Shown here in pieces: positions 41,021 to 49,203 of a stretch of 58,551 nucleotides of DNA. Location of the stretch: positions 1 to 58,551 of the forward strand of contig JACQQA010000008.1 of NCBI GenBank assembly GCA_016207245.1, read 5' to 3'. This stretch comes from Candidatus Magasanikiibacteriota bacterium. Its GTDB lineage: Bacteria; Patescibacteriota; Patescibacteriia; Magasanikbacterales; UBA922. A program made the position numbers and the translations under genes. The notes below the pieces were generated by a model. That model saw only the letters and a program-made list of their open reading frames with translations, was not told the origin of the DNA and made no database searches. The stretch's first letter is position 1, and the number at the start of each line of letters is the position of its first letter.

Positions 41021-41682
41021 CCGATTATTAATTTCATTTGCTTGATGTTATCCACAGGTTTGCCCACCTTAAACGTGGCGCTGCCCGGGCAGATGGCATT
41101 CACGCCGGTTTTAACTATATCCGGCAGATTGGATTCGTTCACCGCGCCGTCAATTTCCGTGAATATTTTAGGATATTTAGTCGTGAATTTTGTGATTTTA
41201 GTTAACACTTCTTTAATCAGCGACTGGCCCTGAAAACCCGGGTGAACGCCCATGAACATTACCGCGTCAAGTTGATTTAAAAACGGCTCAATCGCGCTGA
41301 TGGGGGTGTCGGGATTGAGCACGATGCCGACTTGCCAGTTATTTTTTTTTGCAAAATTAATTATTTTAGAAAGGGATCCCTCGGCTCCCTCCGGTCGCTC
41401 GGGATGACAACCTTGCGACTCGTAATGAAATAGTACCCGTTTAACTTGTTTTACGCCAATCCATTTTTTTAATTCAGCGAGCGGGTCGGCAACCATCAAA
41501 TGCAGTTCAACATTAAGTTTGCGCAGTTTTTTTACCACTGTCGGATTAGCCCAAGTCACGTTTGGCACGAATTTTCCATCGGCGATATCAAGCTGAATTT
41601 GCTTAACCGAATCACCCAGCCCTTTCATTTGCTGTAAAAATTGTTCTTCGGTTTGGACCAGGACGGAGGGGATTATTTCCAT
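40999..41682 (-). CDS. rpe: Ribulose-phosphate 3-epimerase family protein
   Basis: 227 aa TIM barrel: EIIPSVLV, IQLDIADGKFVPNVT, VELHLMVADP, VGIVLNPDTPIS, AVMFMGVHPGFQGQSL, EIDGAVNESNLPDIVKTGVNAICPGSATFK. It links ribulose-5-P and xylulose-5-P. Residues around 90-105 (GCHPERPEGAEGSLSK) are an in-frame repetitive insertion. The metal-binding His in ELHLMVADP and the Asp residues in LDIADGK and EIDGAV are retained. Downstream of rpiB on the same strand. Confidence 0.88.
   Translation of the reverse strand: MEIIPSVLVQTEEQFLQQMKGLGDSVKQIQLDIADGKFVPNVTWANPTVVKKLRKLNVELHLMVADPLAELKKWIGVKQVKRVLFHYESQGCHPERPEGAEGSLSKIINFAKKNNWQVGIVLNPDTPISAIEPFLNQLDAVMFMGVHPGFQGQSLIKEVLTKITKFTTKYPKIFTEIDGAVNESNLPDIVKTGVNAICPGSATFKVGKPVDNIKQMKLIIGQNTETR
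41371..41413. repeat. GGGATCCCTCGG...CGGGATGACAA element inserted in rpe
   Basis: The element reads AAGGGATCCCTCGGCTCCCT followed by CGGTCGCTCGGGATGACAA and encodes the HPERPEGAEGSLS peptide. It lies in a loop between a TIM-barrel strand (VLFHYES) and the next helix. Confidence 0.85.
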
Positions 41683-41690
41683 ATGATTGT

Positions 41691-41724
41691 TTCAGAATGC
41701 AGAAATCAGATAACAGAATACATT
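41691..41724. repeat. Single CAGAATN-type heptamer arm
   Basis: TTTCAGAATG CAGAAAT CAGATAA CAGAATA, between rpiB and rpe. Confidence 0.75.
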
Positions 41725-42187
41725 ACGAATTTTCAATTTCCAATTTTTTGAGTTTTTTTAAGCGGCGGAGGCGGCGAGTGATTGGTTTGAAATCGGTTTG
41801 CAGGAATTTTTTTACAATGGCGGATGCTTTGGTGGAATTTACAGCGCTGGCGGCTAAACAGAGGATGTTGCCATTATCATGGAGGCGAAGCATTTCCGCG
41901 CCTTCCGCGCTGTAGCCGATTGACGCGCGCGCGCCGGCTATTTTGTTTGCCGTGATACACATGCCGTGTCCGCTGTGGCAGATTAAAATACCGCGATTAC
42001 TTTCATTTTTAACCACAGCGCGGCTTACTTTTATCGCGTAATCAATCGCATCATCACACTCAATACGCTTTTTCGCCCCCAAATCTTTTACTTCTTTTTT
42101 GAGTTTATTTTTTATATAGATTTTCAGTTTTTCTTTTAGCTCAAATCCCATGTAGTCAGAGCCAATGTAGATAGTTGGTTTGGACAT
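41723..42187 (-). CDS. rpiB: Ribose-5-phosphate isomerase B
   Basis: 154 aa: TIYIGSDYMGFELKEKLK, CDDAIDYAIKVSRAV, GILICHSGHGMCITANKIAGARASIGY and HDNGNILCLAASAV match RpiB/LacA. The catalytic Cys is in ICHSGHGM. Interconverts ribose-5-P and ribulose-5-P, the substrate of rpe encoded next. The C-terminus is very basic (RRLRRLKKLKKLE). Confidence 0.9.
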   Translation of the reverse strand: MSKPTIYIGSDYMGFELKEKLKIYIKNKLKKEVKDLGAKKRIECDDAIDYAIKVSRAVVKNESNRGILICHSGHGMCITANKIAGARASIGYSAEGAEMLRLHDNGNILCLAASAVNSTKASAIVKKFLQTDFKPITRRLRRLKKLKKLEIENS

Positions 42188-42247
42188 ATTTTTTAGTATA
42201 AGCAGGGTTATTATAGAAGATTATGGGCGGCTTGGCAAGCCCGGTGT

Positions 42248-42336
42248 TCAGAATGCAGAATGCAGATAACATGACTCATGCGATGCGGAGACTCTGTTGT
42301 TTGAATGTATTCTGTTATCTGTATTTTGCATTCTGA
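42248..42336. repeat. Inverted repeat with heptamer-iterated arms (CAGAATN type)
   Basis: Left CAGAATG CAGAATG CAGATAA CATGACT CATGCGA; right TGTATTC TGTTATC TGTATTT TGCATTC. Confidence 0.85.
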
Positions 42337-42445
42337 CGTGGGGCTGGACAAACACCCAATTTTATGTTACAATTCGACCCAGACTGCCATGTCTCAATCT
42401 GCCAAGTCGGCAGAAAAGAGATTGGTAAAGTGAAAGGAGAAAAGG

Positions 42446-42724
42446 TTGAAAGGAGCCACGATAACTTCCATTGTGGGGGGTAAAAAAAGGCGGCGAGCCG
42501 GTTCTGCGCCGAAAATTGCGCCGAAGGAACCATTCCCCAACAAAGTAAGGCAAGAGCGCGAGGCTCGGCTCCTATGCAAGTCCGAGCTTGCGAAAAAGGC
42601 AGGTATCTCGCCGGCCACTCTTGATCGTCTGGAGCGCGGTTTGTCGTCAAGGCCAAGCACCAGGCGCAATGTGCTGTTCGCCCTTGGCTACACCATCCTC
42701 CAGAAAGAAGTAGTCTTCCCTTGA
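42446..42724 (+). CDS. XRE-type helix-turn-helix protein
   Basis: 92 aa from a TTG start at 42446, chosen because GAAAGGAG lies 6 bases upstream. A basic N-terminus (GGKKRRRAGSAP) is followed by an HTH: VRQEREARLLCKSELAKKAGISPATLDRLERGLSSRPSTRRNVLFALGY. GC-rich with strong Shine-Dalgarno, like other apparently acquired genes here. Probably a transcriptional regulator; target unknown. Confidence 0.75.
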   Translation: MKGATITSIVGGKKRRRAGSAPKIAPKEPFPNKVRQEREARLLCKSELAKKAGISPATLDRLERGLSSRPSTRRNVLFALGYTILQKEVVFP

Positions 42725-42787
42725 TAGCGCGCCCAGCGCCTCATCGCTCCTTCGCCCCCGTTACCCTTTCCGTCCTGGAAAGTTGGG

Positions 42788-42835
42788 GGCCAATCAATTT
42801 GTTTTTATCCGCGGATAAAAACAAATTGATTGGCC
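42788..42835. repeat. Perfect 48-bp palindrome abutting the rpsO promoter
   Basis: GGCCAATCAATTTG...CAAATTGATTGGCC is perfectly self-complementary over 24+24 bases, centred on CCGCGG. It ends 3 bases before the -35 box at 42839. No trailing T-tract, so it is not an ordinary terminator. Candidate operator, cruciform or mobile palindrome. Confidence 0.9.
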
Positions 42836-42838
42836 TGC

Positions 42839-42867
42839 TTGACAAACGCTCCAGTCTTTGATATAAT
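42839..42867 (+). promoter_or_regulatory. Promoter of rpsO
   Basis: TTGACA (42839-42844), 17-bp spacer, TATAAT (42862-42867): full consensus. The leader to the start codon is about 85 bases and contains the palindrome CCCCGCCATGGCGGGG (42887-42902). Confidence 0.85.
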
Positions 42868-42886
42868 ATTTTCATACTTGAAATTT

Positions 42887-42902
42887 CCCCGCCATGGCGG
42901 GG
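42887..42902. repeat. CCCCGCCATGGCGGGG palindrome in the rpsO leader
   Basis: Perfect 16-base palindrome; the same core lies in the rpsB leader (56204-56221), upstream of the DUF1294 gene and after the 741-aa gene. Confidence 0.85.
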
Positions 42903-42958
42903 CGGACCACGGAAAGGCGCCTGTCCCGCTCGCCATGGCCTGTAAATTTAAAAATCTT

Positions 42959-43303
42959 ATGTTAGACAAGGACAAAAAGCTTAGAATAATCAAAAAGTTT
43001 CAGACCCATGAGGGCGATACCGGTTCCACCGAAGTTCAGGTGGCGATTTTATCCGAGGAAATTAAGGAATTAACCGACCATCTAAAACAACACAGCAAGG
43101 ACCACTCTTCCCGCCGCGGTTTGCTCCGCAAGGTGGGCGAAAGGCGAAGATTGTTGCGCTATTTGCGCAAAGAGAACGCGAAGTCATACGATGAGTTGAC
43201 CAAAAAATTAAAATTAAAACAAGTAAAAACTTTGGGCCAGCCGACCACAAAAGTGGACGGCAGTTCTGATGAAATTGACGAAGATGTTGAAAGCCATGAA
43301 TAA
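42959..43303 (+). CDS. rpsO: Small ribosomal subunit protein uS15
   Basis: 114 aa from ATG 42959. The S15 core is clear: KKFQTHEGDTGSTEVQVAILSEEIKELTDHLKQHSKDHSSRRGLLRKVGERRRLLRYLRKEN. About 25 C-terminal residues (LGQPTTKVDGSSDEIDEDVESHE) extend beyond the normal end and are acidic. Binds 16S rRNA. Its 3' end overlaps the start of the NYN gene. Confidence 0.95.
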   Translation: MLDKDKKLRIIKKFQTHEGDTGSTEVQVAILSEEIKELTDHLKQHSKDHSSRRGLLRKVGERRRLLRYLRKENAKSYDELTKKLKLKQVKTLGQPTTKVDGSSDEIDEDVESHE

Positions 43304-43859
43304 CAAACGCAATCCGTTAAAACACCCCGATCAACGCGTAGGGGTGTTTATTGATGTGCAGAATCTGTATTATTCCGCCAAGAATTTATTCGGCCAAAAA
43401 GTTAATTTCGGCAATATTGTCAGTGAAGCGGTGGCCGGCAGGAAATTAATCCGCGCGATTGCTTACGTAGTTAGAACCGAAACGAAAGAAGAAACGCCTT
43501 TTTTTGAAGCGCTTTACAATTTAGGCATTGAAACCAGAGAAAAAGATTTGCAAGTTTTCAGCACCGGAATGAAAAAAGCGGATTGGGATGTTGGTTTGAC
43601 GGTTGACGCGATCAGATTAGCCCAAAGTTTGGATGCGGTAGTGATAGTTTCCGGCGATGGCGACTATTTGCCGTTGGTTGAATATTTGCAAAAAAGCGCC
43701 GGCAAACAGGTTGAAGTGGTGGCGTTCGGTGACACAACTTCCAGCCGGCTGATTGAAGCCGCGGACGATTTTATTGATTTGGGAAAAGAGAAAGAGAGGT
43801 TTCTGATTACTGATAGGTTTGCGAAACAGACGGGGTTTAATGTCAAAAAGAGAGAGTGA
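43296..43859 (+). CDS. NYN-domain (LabA/DUF88-like) predicted RNase
   Basis: 187 aa (in-frame Met at 43284 is an alternative start). The PIN-like NYN core has GVFIDVQNLYYSAKN (first Asp), DVGLTVDAIRLAQSLDAVVIVSGDGDYLPLVEYLQ (second Asp cluster) and VEVVAFGDTTSSRLIEAADDFIDL. Probably a metal-dependent RNase in RNA turnover. Overlaps rpsO by 8 bases and precedes pnp. Confidence 0.88.
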   Translation: MNNKRNPLKHPDQRVGVFIDVQNLYYSAKNLFGQKVNFGNIVSEAVAGRKLIRAIAYVVRTETKEETPFFEALYNLGIETREKDLQVFSTGMKKADWDVGLTVDAIRLAQSLDAVVIVSGDGDYLPLVEYLQKSAGKQVEVVAFGDTTSSRLIEAADDFIDLGKEKERFLITDRFAKQTGFNVKKRE

Positions 43860-43871
43860 AGAATTAACAAA

Positions 43872-43990
43872 CAGAAGACACAAGACACAAGAAACAAGAA
43901 ACAAATAAAATTAAATATTTAAACTTCAAATTACAATTTTTATATCTTAAATTTTAGTTTGAAATTTATTTGTATCTTGTGTCTTGGTTA
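43872..43990. repeat. Inverted repeat with heptamer-iterated arms (GACACAA type)
   Basis: Left GACACAA GACACAA GAAACAA GAAACAA; right TTTGTATCTTGTGTCTTGG. The internal loop contains a second inverted repeat (AACTTCAAATT / AGTTTGAAATTT). It fills the NYN-pnp gap. Confidence 0.85.
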
Positions 43991-44010
43991 TTAATTATTA
44001 ATAAATCGAT

Positions 44011-44077
44011 GCTGGTCAAGAGGAATCTAGGTCCATACGTATAAAAATACGTGGCGATCTATCTCTTCTAGATCAGC
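44011..44077 (+). promoter_or_regulatory. Long structured leader hairpin of pnp
   Basis: Nested pairings: GCTGGTC (44011-44017) with GATCAGC (44071-44077), AAGAG (44018-44022) with CTCTT (44063-44067), TAGGTC (44028-44033) with GATCTA (44056-44061), ACGTAT (44037-44042) with ATACGT (44047-44052). It forms one long irregular hairpin ending 17 bases before the start codon. In E. coli, RNase III cleavage of a pnp leader hairpin underlies PNPase autoregulation; a similar role here is inferred. Confidence 0.7.
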
Positions 44078-44094
44078 TTCGGAAAGGATCCTTT

Positions 44095-46326
44095 ATGGAT
44101 ATCAAAAATTGGTCCCTTGATTGGGGGGGACGAAAGCTGACGGTGGAAACCGGTAAATTAGCTTTGCAAGCCCATTCATCTTGCACGGTGCGATACGGCG
44201 ACACCGTGATTTTAGCGACGGTCGTCAAAAGCAAAAATATCAGAGCCGGAATTGATTATTTTCCGTTGATGGTGGATTTTGAGGAAAAACTTTACGCCGC
44301 CGGGAAAATAAAGGGTTCGCGTTTTATCAAACGCGAAGGCCGTCCAAGCGACGAAGCGATTTTGTCCGGCCGCATGGTTGACCGCGCCATTCGTCCGCTG
44401 TTTGATGAGCGCGTGCGCAATGATGTTCAGGTGGTTTTGACCGCGCTGTCGGTTGACGGCGAAAACGACGCGGCGGTTACTTCCTTTTTGGCCGCCAGCA
44501 TCGCGCTGGCGACATCCGCGGTTCCTTGGGCCGGTCCGATCGGCGCGGCGCGAGTCGGCATGACGGAAACCGGCGAGTTTATTTTAAACGCCACGACCGA
44601 GCAGTTGGCAACCGGCGGATTAAACTTAGTGGTGGCCGGCACGCCGGAAAAATTAGTAATGGTTGAAGTCGGAGCCAAAGAAGTGTCGGAGGAAACGATT
44701 TTTAAAGCCATGAAATGGGGTTGCGAGCAATTAAAACCGGTGATTGAATTCATTAAAAAAATTCAAACGGAAATCGGCCAGCCAAAAGAAGCGGTTCCGG
44801 CTTTGGCCGATGACGCGGCCGGCGCTGATGATAAATTTGAAGAAGAAGCGCGTCAGATCGCGCGAGAATACATTGCCAAGAATGTTGAGACAATGATTTT
44901 TGACGCGGTTAAAATTACTCGTCCGGAACGCACGGCGATGCTGGATAAATTTTCCGAAGAGATTGAAAAAATATTGGCGGAAAAAAATTATGAAGAAGAG
45001 GTGCGGAAAGTCGCGTTGAATAATGTTAAATTATATGTTGAAGAACAAATTACCAAACGGATTTTGGCGAAAGACCAGAGACTGGACGGCAGAAAATTAA
45101 CGGAAATCAGAAAACTTTCTTCGGAAATTGATTTATTGCCTCGGGTGCATGGTTCAGCTTTGTTTATGCGCGGAGACACGCAAGTATTGTCCGTCGTTAC
45201 TTTGGGCGCGCCCGGTGATGTCCAAACATTAGACAGCATGGAAGAGGATGGCACCAAGCGCTATATGCACCATTATAATGACGCGCCATTCGCTTACGGC
45301 GAAGCCAAACCGATGCGCGGACCGGGGAGAAGGGCGATTGGACATGGCGCTTTAGCTGAACGCGCTTTGGAACCAGTTTTGCCGTTGGAAGCAGATTTTC
45401 CCTACGCGATCCGCGTGGTTTCCGAAGTAATGGGTTCCAATGGCTCCAGCTCAATGGCATCAACCTGCGGATCATCTCTGTCTCTTATGGCCGCGGGCGT
45501 GCCGATTAAAAAAGCCGTGGCCGGCATTGCCATGGGTTTGGCGTCTGACGCGGCGGAAAATAACGGCGAGATTAAAAAATATAAGATTTTAACCGACCTG
45601 CAAGATGTGGAAGACGGTCCGGGCGGGATGGATTTCAAGATCGCCGGCACGATTGACGGCGTTACCGCGGTGCAGATGGATACAAAGACGCATGGTTTGA
45701 CATGGGAAATTGTTGAGCAGACAATCAAACAAGCGCGCGAAGCCAGACTGCAAGTTTTGGCGAAAATGAATGAAGCAATCGCGGCGCCGAAGCCGGAATT
45801 GTCCCCATACGCTCCGCGGATTGAGACAATCAAGATTGATCCGGAAAAGATCGGCGACCTGATTGGCCCGGGCGGAAAGACAATTAAAAAAATTACCGAG
45901 GGCACCGGTGTTACAATTGATATTGAACAAGACGGACGAGTGATGATTACTTCGGTTGATATGGGCGCGATGGAAAAAGCCAAACAGATGGTGATTGAAT
46001 TAACAAAAGAAGTTGAGGCCGGAGAAACTTATGAAGGCAAGGTCGTGCGTATGGAAGATTTTGGCGCGTTTGTGCAAATTTTGCCTAACAAAGATGGTTT
46101 AGTGCACGTCAGCGAATTGCGCTGGGAGCGAGTTGGCCGGCCGAGCGATGTATTGAAGTTGGGCGACACGGTGAAAGTTTTGGTAAAAGAAATTGATAAT
46201 TTGGGCCGGGTGAATTTATCAATGAAAGCGCTGATGCCCAAGCCGGAAGGTTATCAGCCGCCGGTTTTCGCTGATCGCGGGCCGAGTCCGCATCGCGGCG
46301 GAGGCGGGTTTAGACGGAGGAATTGA
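44095..46326 (+). CDS. pnp: Polyribonucleotide nucleotidyltransferase (PNPase)
   Basis: 743 aa with Shine-Dalgarno AAAGGA. First RNase PH domain from residue 1 (KLALQAHSSCTVRYGDTVIL, REGRPSDEAILSGRMVDRAIRPLF), helical domain, second RNase PH domain (LPRVHGSALFMRGDTQVLSVVTLG, SNGSSSMASTCGSSLSLMAAG, DGPGGMDFKIAGT), KH domain near 580 (KIGDLIGPGGKTIKKI) and S1 domain (GETYEGKVVRMEDFGAFVQILPNKDGLVHVSEL). Phosphorolytic 3'-5' exoribonuclease of the degradosome. The Arg-Gly tail HRGGGGFRRRN is short. Confidence 0.97.
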   Translation: MDIKNWSLDWGGRKLTVETGKLALQAHSSCTVRYGDTVILATVVKSKNIRAGIDYFPLMVDFEEKLYAAGKIKGSRFIKREGRPSDEAILSGRMVDRAIRPLFDERVRNDVQVVLTALSVDGENDAAVTSFLAASIALATSAVPWAGPIGAARVGMTETGEFILNATTEQLATGGLNLVVAGTPEKLVMVEVGAKEVSEETIFKAMKWGCEQLKPVIEFIKKIQTEIGQPKEAVPALADDAAGADDKFEEEARQIAREYIAKNVETMIFDAVKITRPERTAMLDKFSEEIEKILAEKNYEEEVRKVALNNVKLYVEEQITKRILAKDQRLDGRKLTEIRKLSSEIDLLPRVHGSALFMRGDTQVLSVVTLGAPGDVQTLDSMEEDGTKRYMHHYNDAPFAYGEAKPMRGPGRRAIGHGALAERALEPVLPLEADFPYAIRVVSEVMGSNGSSSMASTCGSSLSLMAAGVPIKKAVAGIAMGLASDAAENNGEIKKYKILTDLQDVEDGPGGMDFKIAGTIDGVTAVQMDTKTHGLTWEIVEQTIKQAREARLQVLAKMNEAIAAPKPELSPYAPRIETIKIDPEKIGDLIGPGGKTIKKITEGTGVTIDIEQDGRVMITSVDMGAMEKAKQMVIELTKEVEAGETYEGKVVRMEDFGAFVQILPNKDGLVHVSELRWERVGRPSDVLKLGDTVKVLVKEIDNLGRVNLSMKALMPKPEGYQPPVFADRGPSPHRGGGGFRRRN

Positions 46327-46328
46327 GC

Positions 46329-46362
46329 GAACAGAAAACAGTTACCAGATAACAGAATGCAC
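46329..46362. repeat. Single CAGAATN-type heptamer arm
   Basis: ACAGAAAACAGTTACCAGAT AACAGAATGC directly after the pnp stop codon. Confidence 0.7.
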
Positions 46363-46365
46363 GAG

Positions 46366-46386
46366 ACGGGCGAAGAACCCGTTTTT
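46366..46386 (+). terminator. Intrinsic terminator after pnp
   Basis: ACGGG (46366-46370) pairs with CCCGT (46378-46382), followed by TTTT. Confidence 0.6.
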
Positions 46387-46417
46387 GTGTTATAATAAAC
46401 AAGAAATAATTATCAAT

Positions 46418-47443
46418 ATGCCAACACAAACAAAGTCTGGTAAAAAACATTTGCACAATAATTTAATTTCCATAATAGATTACAACGAGACGCATTTGGA
46501 AGAAAAAGAAACTTATGATTTGGCCGAATGCGTGTATTACAAAAACACGCCGGAAGTGACGTGGATAAATATTGATAATGTGCCACCGTTAAGTTTTTTG
46601 AGCGAATTGGGTTTGGGGTTTGATTTGCATCCGGTTATTATGGAAGATATTGTCAATCCAAACCAGCGGCCAAAGATAGAAATTTTGGATGATTATATTT
46701 ATGTGGTTTTAAAAATGTTAACCCCCGGGAAGAATCCCAGCCAGCCGTTTATTTCCGAACAAGTCAGTATCGTGATGGCGAATAAATTTGTGATTACGCT
46801 TCAGCAGGGAGTGAAAGGCGACGCGTTTGATCGCGCGCGCATGTTAATCAGAAAAGAAAAAACCAGAATCCGCTCTTTGGGTACGGATTATTTAGTGTAT
46901 GAGTTAATTGATGATATCGTGAATAATTATTTTAAAGTTTTGGAAGATTTCGGCGAGAGGTTGGAATTGTTGGAATCGGAGTTGATTAAGGATCCTTCGC
47001 AAAAAACTCTGCGCTCAATTTACAGCCTCAAGCGCGAGATTCTCGCTTTGCGCAAAGCGATTTGGCCTTTGCGCGAAGTGGTGGATATTTTGGAGCGCGG
47101 CGACAGTCCGTTGATTAAAAAAAGCACGCGGATTTATCTGCGCGATATTTACGACCGCGTGGTGCAAGCGATTGATACCATGGAAACTTATCGCGATATG
47201 GCGACCGGCATGCTTGATATTTATTTATCAAGTTTGAGCAATCGGATGAACGGCGTAATAAAAGTTTTAACGATAATCACGACCGTTTTCATGCCCTTGA
47301 GTTTTTTGGCGGGTTTGTATGGAATGAATTTCAAATACATGCCGGGCTTGAGCGCGCCGTGGGGTTTTGACGTCATGGTTATCGTAATGCTGCTTGTCTT
47401 TTGGAGCATGATTATTTTCTTCAAGAAAAAAAAGTGGCTGTGA
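46418..47443 (+). CDS. corA: CorA-like magnesium transporter
   Basis: 341 aa from ATG 46418. The cytoplasmic funnel domain has WINIDNVPPLSFLSELGLGFDLHPVIMEDI, a long helix (ERLELLESELIKDP.. SIYSLKREILALRKAIWPLREVV) and two C-terminal membrane spans carrying the YGMNF signature at about 301. Basic C-terminus KKKKWL. Pentameric Mg2+ channel. No Shine-Dalgarno. Confidence 0.93.
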   Translation: MPTQTKSGKKHLHNNLISIIDYNETHLEEKETYDLAECVYYKNTPEVTWINIDNVPPLSFLSELGLGFDLHPVIMEDIVNPNQRPKIEILDDYIYVVLKMLTPGKNPSQPFISEQVSIVMANKFVITLQQGVKGDAFDRARMLIRKEKTRIRSLGTDYLVYELIDDIVNNYFKVLEDFGERLELLESELIKDPSQKTLRSIYSLKREILALRKAIWPLREVVDILERGDSPLIKKSTRIYLRDIYDRVVQAIDTMETYRDMATGMLDIYLSSLSNRMNGVIKVLTIITTVFMPLSFLAGLYGMNFKYMPGLSAPWGFDVMVIVMLLVFWSMIIFFKKKKWL

Positions 47444-47503
47444 GCTTGACTTTCTCTATATTTTGGGGTTAAATAGGTAAAAATTGAAAGATCCGCACAG
47501 CAC

Positions 47504-47585
47504 GCCTTGGTGGCGGAATTGGCATACGCGCATGCCTTAGGAGCATGTCCCGCAAGGGTTGAGAGTTCAAATCTCTCCCAAGGCA
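47504..47585 (+). tRNA. tRNA-Leu (TAG)
   Basis: Class II tRNA: acceptor GCCTTGG/CCAAGGC, anticodon loop CTTAGGA (TAG), long variable arm (TGTCCCGCAAGGGTT), discriminator A, no encoded CCA. The next gene starts 7 bases after its 3' end. Confidence 0.93.
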
Positions 47586-47592
47586 CAAAATT

Positions 47593-49191
47593 ATGAATTT
47601 TTTCAGCTCGTGGTCCGGCAGAATGGGGATTTTTGTTTTTTCTGCCGCGACGATTTTAATTATCATTCGCGTCTTGGCGGAATACATTCCGCGCCTTTTT
47701 ATTTTTTTGAAGTCGGTGTTTTGCTCCGTTATCGAAGCGGTTGCGAACAATCAGGATGTAAAAAAATTTATTTCCAAACATTGGATATTCTTCCGATTCA
47801 TCCGCCGCCGGCTGGACAGGGATAGATTTTCCGGCTTGCCGCTCACCCTTCTCAGTTTGCCTTTTTTGTATATTGTTTTTCTTTTTTTGGGAGTTATTGA
47901 AGGCGTAATCAAATCCGATGCGATTATCATGGCAGACGCGCGCGCGGCCAATTTGCTCCTTGCTTTTAGAACCGCCGAACTCGTTCAAATTTTCACGTGG
48001 ATAACTCTGCTCGCGAAGTCTTCAATCATCGCCGGCGCCATCGTTGTTTTTTCCGCGGTTTTATTATTGGTTAAAAAAAGGATATATATTTTACCCTTCT
48101 GGGCGACGGTTGCCGGCACCGGGCTGTCTGTTTTTCTCGGGAAGTTGATAACTCATCGTCCGCGTCCGGATGTCGCGCTGTATCTTGAAGACTCCTTTTC
48201 TTTTCCAAGCGGACACGCCGCGATGGCCGTGGCGTTTTATGGTTTTTTGACGTATGTTTTGTTCCGGCAGATAAAAAAATGGAGATACAAAATAAACGCG
48301 CTGTTTTTCAGCGCCGCTATAATTCTCGCGATTGGTTTCAGCAGGCTTTATCTCGGAGTGCATTTTTTGAGCGATGTCTGGGGCGGCTATCTCCTCGGCG
48401 CTTTGTGGCTGATTATTGGAATCGCCGTTTCTGAATTATTGACTCACAACAAGCCTGTGCCGGGAAGCGCGTTGCCGCGCAAGACCAAGGCCGCTGTCCT
48501 GATTTTGATTTTAGCCTGGATTGTTTTTTACGCGGGTTTTGCCGCTGTTTATCGTCCGCCGTTTGCCAGCCAAAAAGCGCCGGCCGCCGCCACTGTTAAT
48601 AACGCGCTGGATATTTTTAATGACAAAAATATTTCCCGTTTCACCGAGACCATAACCGGAGAAAAGCAGGAGCCGCTGAGTTTCATCATTGTCGCCGATG
48701 ATGATGGCGCGTTTATCGGCGATATGCGGAAGGCGGGGTGGCGGTTGGCCGATCCGCCAAGTCTTGTGTCAGTGGCGAGAATGGCAAAGGCCGCAGTTTT
48801 AAATGGAGAATACTATTCAGCGCCGATGACGCCGTCATTTTGGGACGCGCAGGCGCACGATTTCGGTTTTGAGAAACCCACCGAAAATCAAACCGTGCGC
48901 GCGAGGCACCACGCGAGATTTTGGCGCGCGCGATTTCAAACCGCGAGCGGAAAGCGCATTTACGTCGGGACGGCGAGCCAAGACGTCGGCATAAAATGGC
49001 TGATTACGCACACCATCAAGCCGGATATTGACACGGAACGCGACTTTTTATTTTTCGATCTGGAAAACGCGGGGACCGTGCAAGGCTTCACGAAGGAGAA
49101 ATTCGTTGAGCCGACGCTCGGCAAGAATTTTTTTGGCGATCAATTTTTCACCGACGGGGAAGCGTACGTGGCGGTTTTGGAAAGTGTATAA
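47593..49191 (+). CDS. PAP2 phosphatase fused to LssY C-terminal domain
   Basis: 532 aa. Membrane-embedded PAP2 domain (about 90-270): KLITHRPRPDVAL (C1), SFSFPSGHAAMAVAF (C2) and GFSRLYLGVHFLSDVWGG (C3) hold the vanadium-haloperoxidase-type catalytic residues. The residues after about 320 form an LssY-C-like extracytoplasmic domain (GWRLADPPSL, MTPSFWDAQAHDFGFEKP, ARHHARFWRARF, VGTASQDVGIKWL). Probably dephosphorylates undecaprenyl-PP or another lipid phosphate. It begins 7 bases after tRNA-Leu with no Shine-Dalgarno. Confidence 0.9.
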   Translation: MNFFSSWSGRMGIFVFSAATILIIIRVLAEYIPRLFIFLKSVFCSVIEAVANNQDVKKFISKHWIFFRFIRRRLDRDRFSGLPLTLLSLPFLYIVFLFLGVIEGVIKSDAIIMADARAANLLLAFRTAELVQIFTWITLLAKSSIIAGAIVVFSAVLLLVKKRIYILPFWATVAGTGLSVFLGKLITHRPRPDVALYLEDSFSFPSGHAAMAVAFYGFLTYVLFRQIKKWRYKINALFFSAAIILAIGFSRLYLGVHFLSDVWGGYLLGALWLIIGIAVSELLTHNKPVPGSALPRKTKAAVLILILAWIVFYAGFAAVYRPPFASQKAPAAATVNNALDIFNDKNISRFTETITGEKQEPLSFIIVADDDGAFIGDMRKAGWRLADPPSLVSVARMAKAAVLNGEYYSAPMTPSFWDAQAHDFGFEKPTENQTVRARHHARFWRARFQTASGKRIYVGTASQDVGIKWLITHTIKPDIDTERDFLFFDLENAGTVQGFTKEKFVEPTLGKNFFGDQFFTDGEAYVAVLESV

Positions 49192-49203
49192 TTACAGCAC
49201 TTT

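Noticed and set aside
42830-42958. N-terminal extension of uS15
   Set aside because: It covers the promoter and leader palindrome; the S15 family starts at MLDKDKK.
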